Positions 5,780 to 6,370 of a stretch of 6,370 bases of DNA are shown here, piece after piece. Source of the stretch: Flavobacteriales bacterium (lineage in GTDB: Bacteria; Bacteroidota; Bacteroidia; NS11-12g; UBA955); the NCBI GenBank assembly GCA_947450405.1, contig CANFVI010000096.1, forward strand, positions 1 to 6,370, in the 5' to 3' direction. The notes below the pieces were generated by a model, which was not told the DNA's origin, searched no databases, and worked only from the letters and a program-made list of their open reading frames with translations. Within the stretch, counting starts at the first letter, position 1; each line of letters starts with the position of its first letter. Position numbers and translations under genes: made by a program.

Positions 5780-6286
5780 TTTATTCAAGCAAGTTATCAA
5801 GAAATTGACAAAATAATTGAATTGGCTCAAAAAATTTGGCGAGACCATTATCCTTCAATCATTGGAGAAGAGCAAGTTGAATTCATGCTTGCCAAAATGT
5901 ATGATAAAGCTTCTTTGGAAAAGCAAATTCAAAAGGGCGATGAATTTTATTTGGCTTTTGATGAGAGTGAAAATCGTTATTTGGGATTTGTTTCAATTAA
6001 AAATGAGGGTGAATCAAAACTTTTCATTAATAAATTTTACATAGACACAAATCATCAGCGTTCTGGAATTGGTTTGCTGTTTTTCGATTTTATTTTGCGC
6101 GAATATGTCCCTCAAGAAATTAGATTACAAGTAAATAGACAAAATTTTAAGGCAATAAATTTTTATTTTAAGGCAGGATTTAAAATTGAAAAAGTTGCTG
6201 ATTTTGATATTGGCGATGGTTATTTCATGAATGATTTCATAATGATTTGGGAAAGTTTGGAAAAGCGTTCGGTAAAACGGGTTTGA
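5774..6286 (+). CDS. GNAT family N-acetyltransferase
   Basis: A 170-residue cytoplasmic acetyltransferase that would transfer an acetyl group from acetyl-CoA to an amine; the substrate cannot be told. The N-terminal helix pair (ASYQEIDKIIELAQKIW) is typical. Motif A is FYIDTNHQRSGIGLLFF (88-104) with the acetyl-CoA pyrophosphate-binding Q95-R96-S97-G98-I99-G100. Motif B is NRQNFKAINFYFKAGF (121-136), and the C-terminal strand GDGYFMNDFIMIW closes the fold. ATG at 5774 is preferred because MQFIQAS matches the usual short first strand of the fold. ATG at 5753 would add seven residues, and TTG at 5711 would extend the gene into the divergent ATPase. It is divergent from the ABC ATPase and ends 17 nt before the next gene. 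Confidence 0.88.
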   Translation: MQFIQASYQEIDKIIELAQKIWRDHYPSIIGEEQVEFMLAKMYDKASLEKQIQKGDEFYLAFDESENRYLGFVSIKNEGESKLFINKFYIDTNHQRSGIGLLFFDFILREYVPQEIRLQVNRQNFKAINFYFKAGFKIEKVADFDIGDGYFMNDFIMIWESLEKRSVKRV

Positions 6287-6291
6287 GGGGT

Positions 6292-6299
6292 TAATTTTG
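6292..6299 (+). promoter_or_regulatory. TAnnTTTG -7 element before the right-edge gene
   Basis: TAATTTTG matches TAnnTTTG exactly, with a degenerate TTCG (6268-6271) 20 nt upstream inside the GNAT gene. The GTG start at 6304 follows after only 4 nt, so a transcript from here would be leaderless or nearly so. Confidence 0.35.
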
Positions 6300-6303
6300 C
6301 GCC

Positions 6304-6370
6304 GTGCTTGCATTAGTTGACTTTTCATTCGAATTCGCTGGAAGATATTTATATAAAAACGCCGGATGGC
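6304..6370 (+). CDS. ABC-F family ATP-binding protein (5' end only)
   Basis: The frame from GTG at 6304 is open to the window edge and encodes 22 residues that I read as MLALVDFSFEFAGRYLYKNAGW. FEFAGRYLYKNAGW closely resembles the first strands of Bacteroidota ABC-F proteins, in which a Walker A region follows about 10-15 residues later. ABC-F proteins are soluble twin-ATPase proteins that bind the ribosome and aid translation or antibiotic resistance. Here the Walker A lies outside the window, so the call rests on a short recalled N-terminal block. An in-frame TAA at 6292-6294 and the absence of an ATG make GTG the likely start. It is 17 nt downstream of the GNAT stop on the same strand, so co-transcription is possible. 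Another ABC ATPase class is the alternative. Confidence 0.6.
   Translation, partial: MLALVDFSFEFAGRYLYKNAGW

Noticed and set aside
6125..6328. Minus-strand 67-codon frame across the GNAT 3' end and the right-edge gene
   Set aside because: Antisense to GNAT motif B and to the ABC-F-like start; AT-rich low-complexity translation.
1..6370. CRISPR array, tRNA/rRNA gene, insertion sequence or defence system
   Set aside because: No spaced direct repeats, cloverleaf-like sequence, transposase motif or defence-type domain was seen on either strand. The genes are mostly recognisable core functions.

Overview
The window looks like chromosomal core DNA from an AT-rich member of the Bacteroidota. Four things suggest this: the SDR-type threonine dehydrogenase tail, the DUF6029-type surface protein, the Bacteroidota-style insert in MiaB, and several upstream sequences close to the phylum's TTG / TAnnTTTG promoter consensus. 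I cannot place it below phylum level. No rRNA, tRNA, CRISPR array, insertion sequence or phage gene is visible.

Layout. The left edge (1-266, +) is the 3' end of an L-threonine 3-dehydrogenase gene. A small unrecognised helical protein (369-770, +) follows and meets miaB (767-2161, -) tail to tail with a 4-nt overlap. miaB diverges from a large secreted protein gene of DUF6029 type (2259-4001, +). That gene converges on a small pspC-domain gene (4013-4231, -) at a hairpin covering both stop codons. Also on the minus strand are trmN6 (4304-5029) and, upstream of it and overlapping it by 14 nt, an ABC transporter ATPase (5016-5735). A GNAT acetyltransferase (5774-6286, +) diverges from the ATPase. 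The right edge carries the first 22 codons of what looks like an ABC-F protein (from GTG at 6304, +).

How the genes relate. Two encode tRNA-modifying enzymes that act on adenosine 37 in the anticodon loop, on different tRNAs: MiaB makes ms2i6A and TrmN6 makes m6A in tRNA1(Val). The ABC ATPase and trmN6 are probably co-transcribed, although no functional link is obvious. The remaining genes look like independent units. Several starts lie only 4-9 nt downstream of a -7-like element, so very short or absent 5' leaders are a recurring feature.

I found no convincing novel multi-gene system. The least understood items are the 133-residue protein at 369-770, the DUF6029 protein with its C-terminal cysteine pair, and the orphan ABC ATPase whose Q-loop lacks glutamine.
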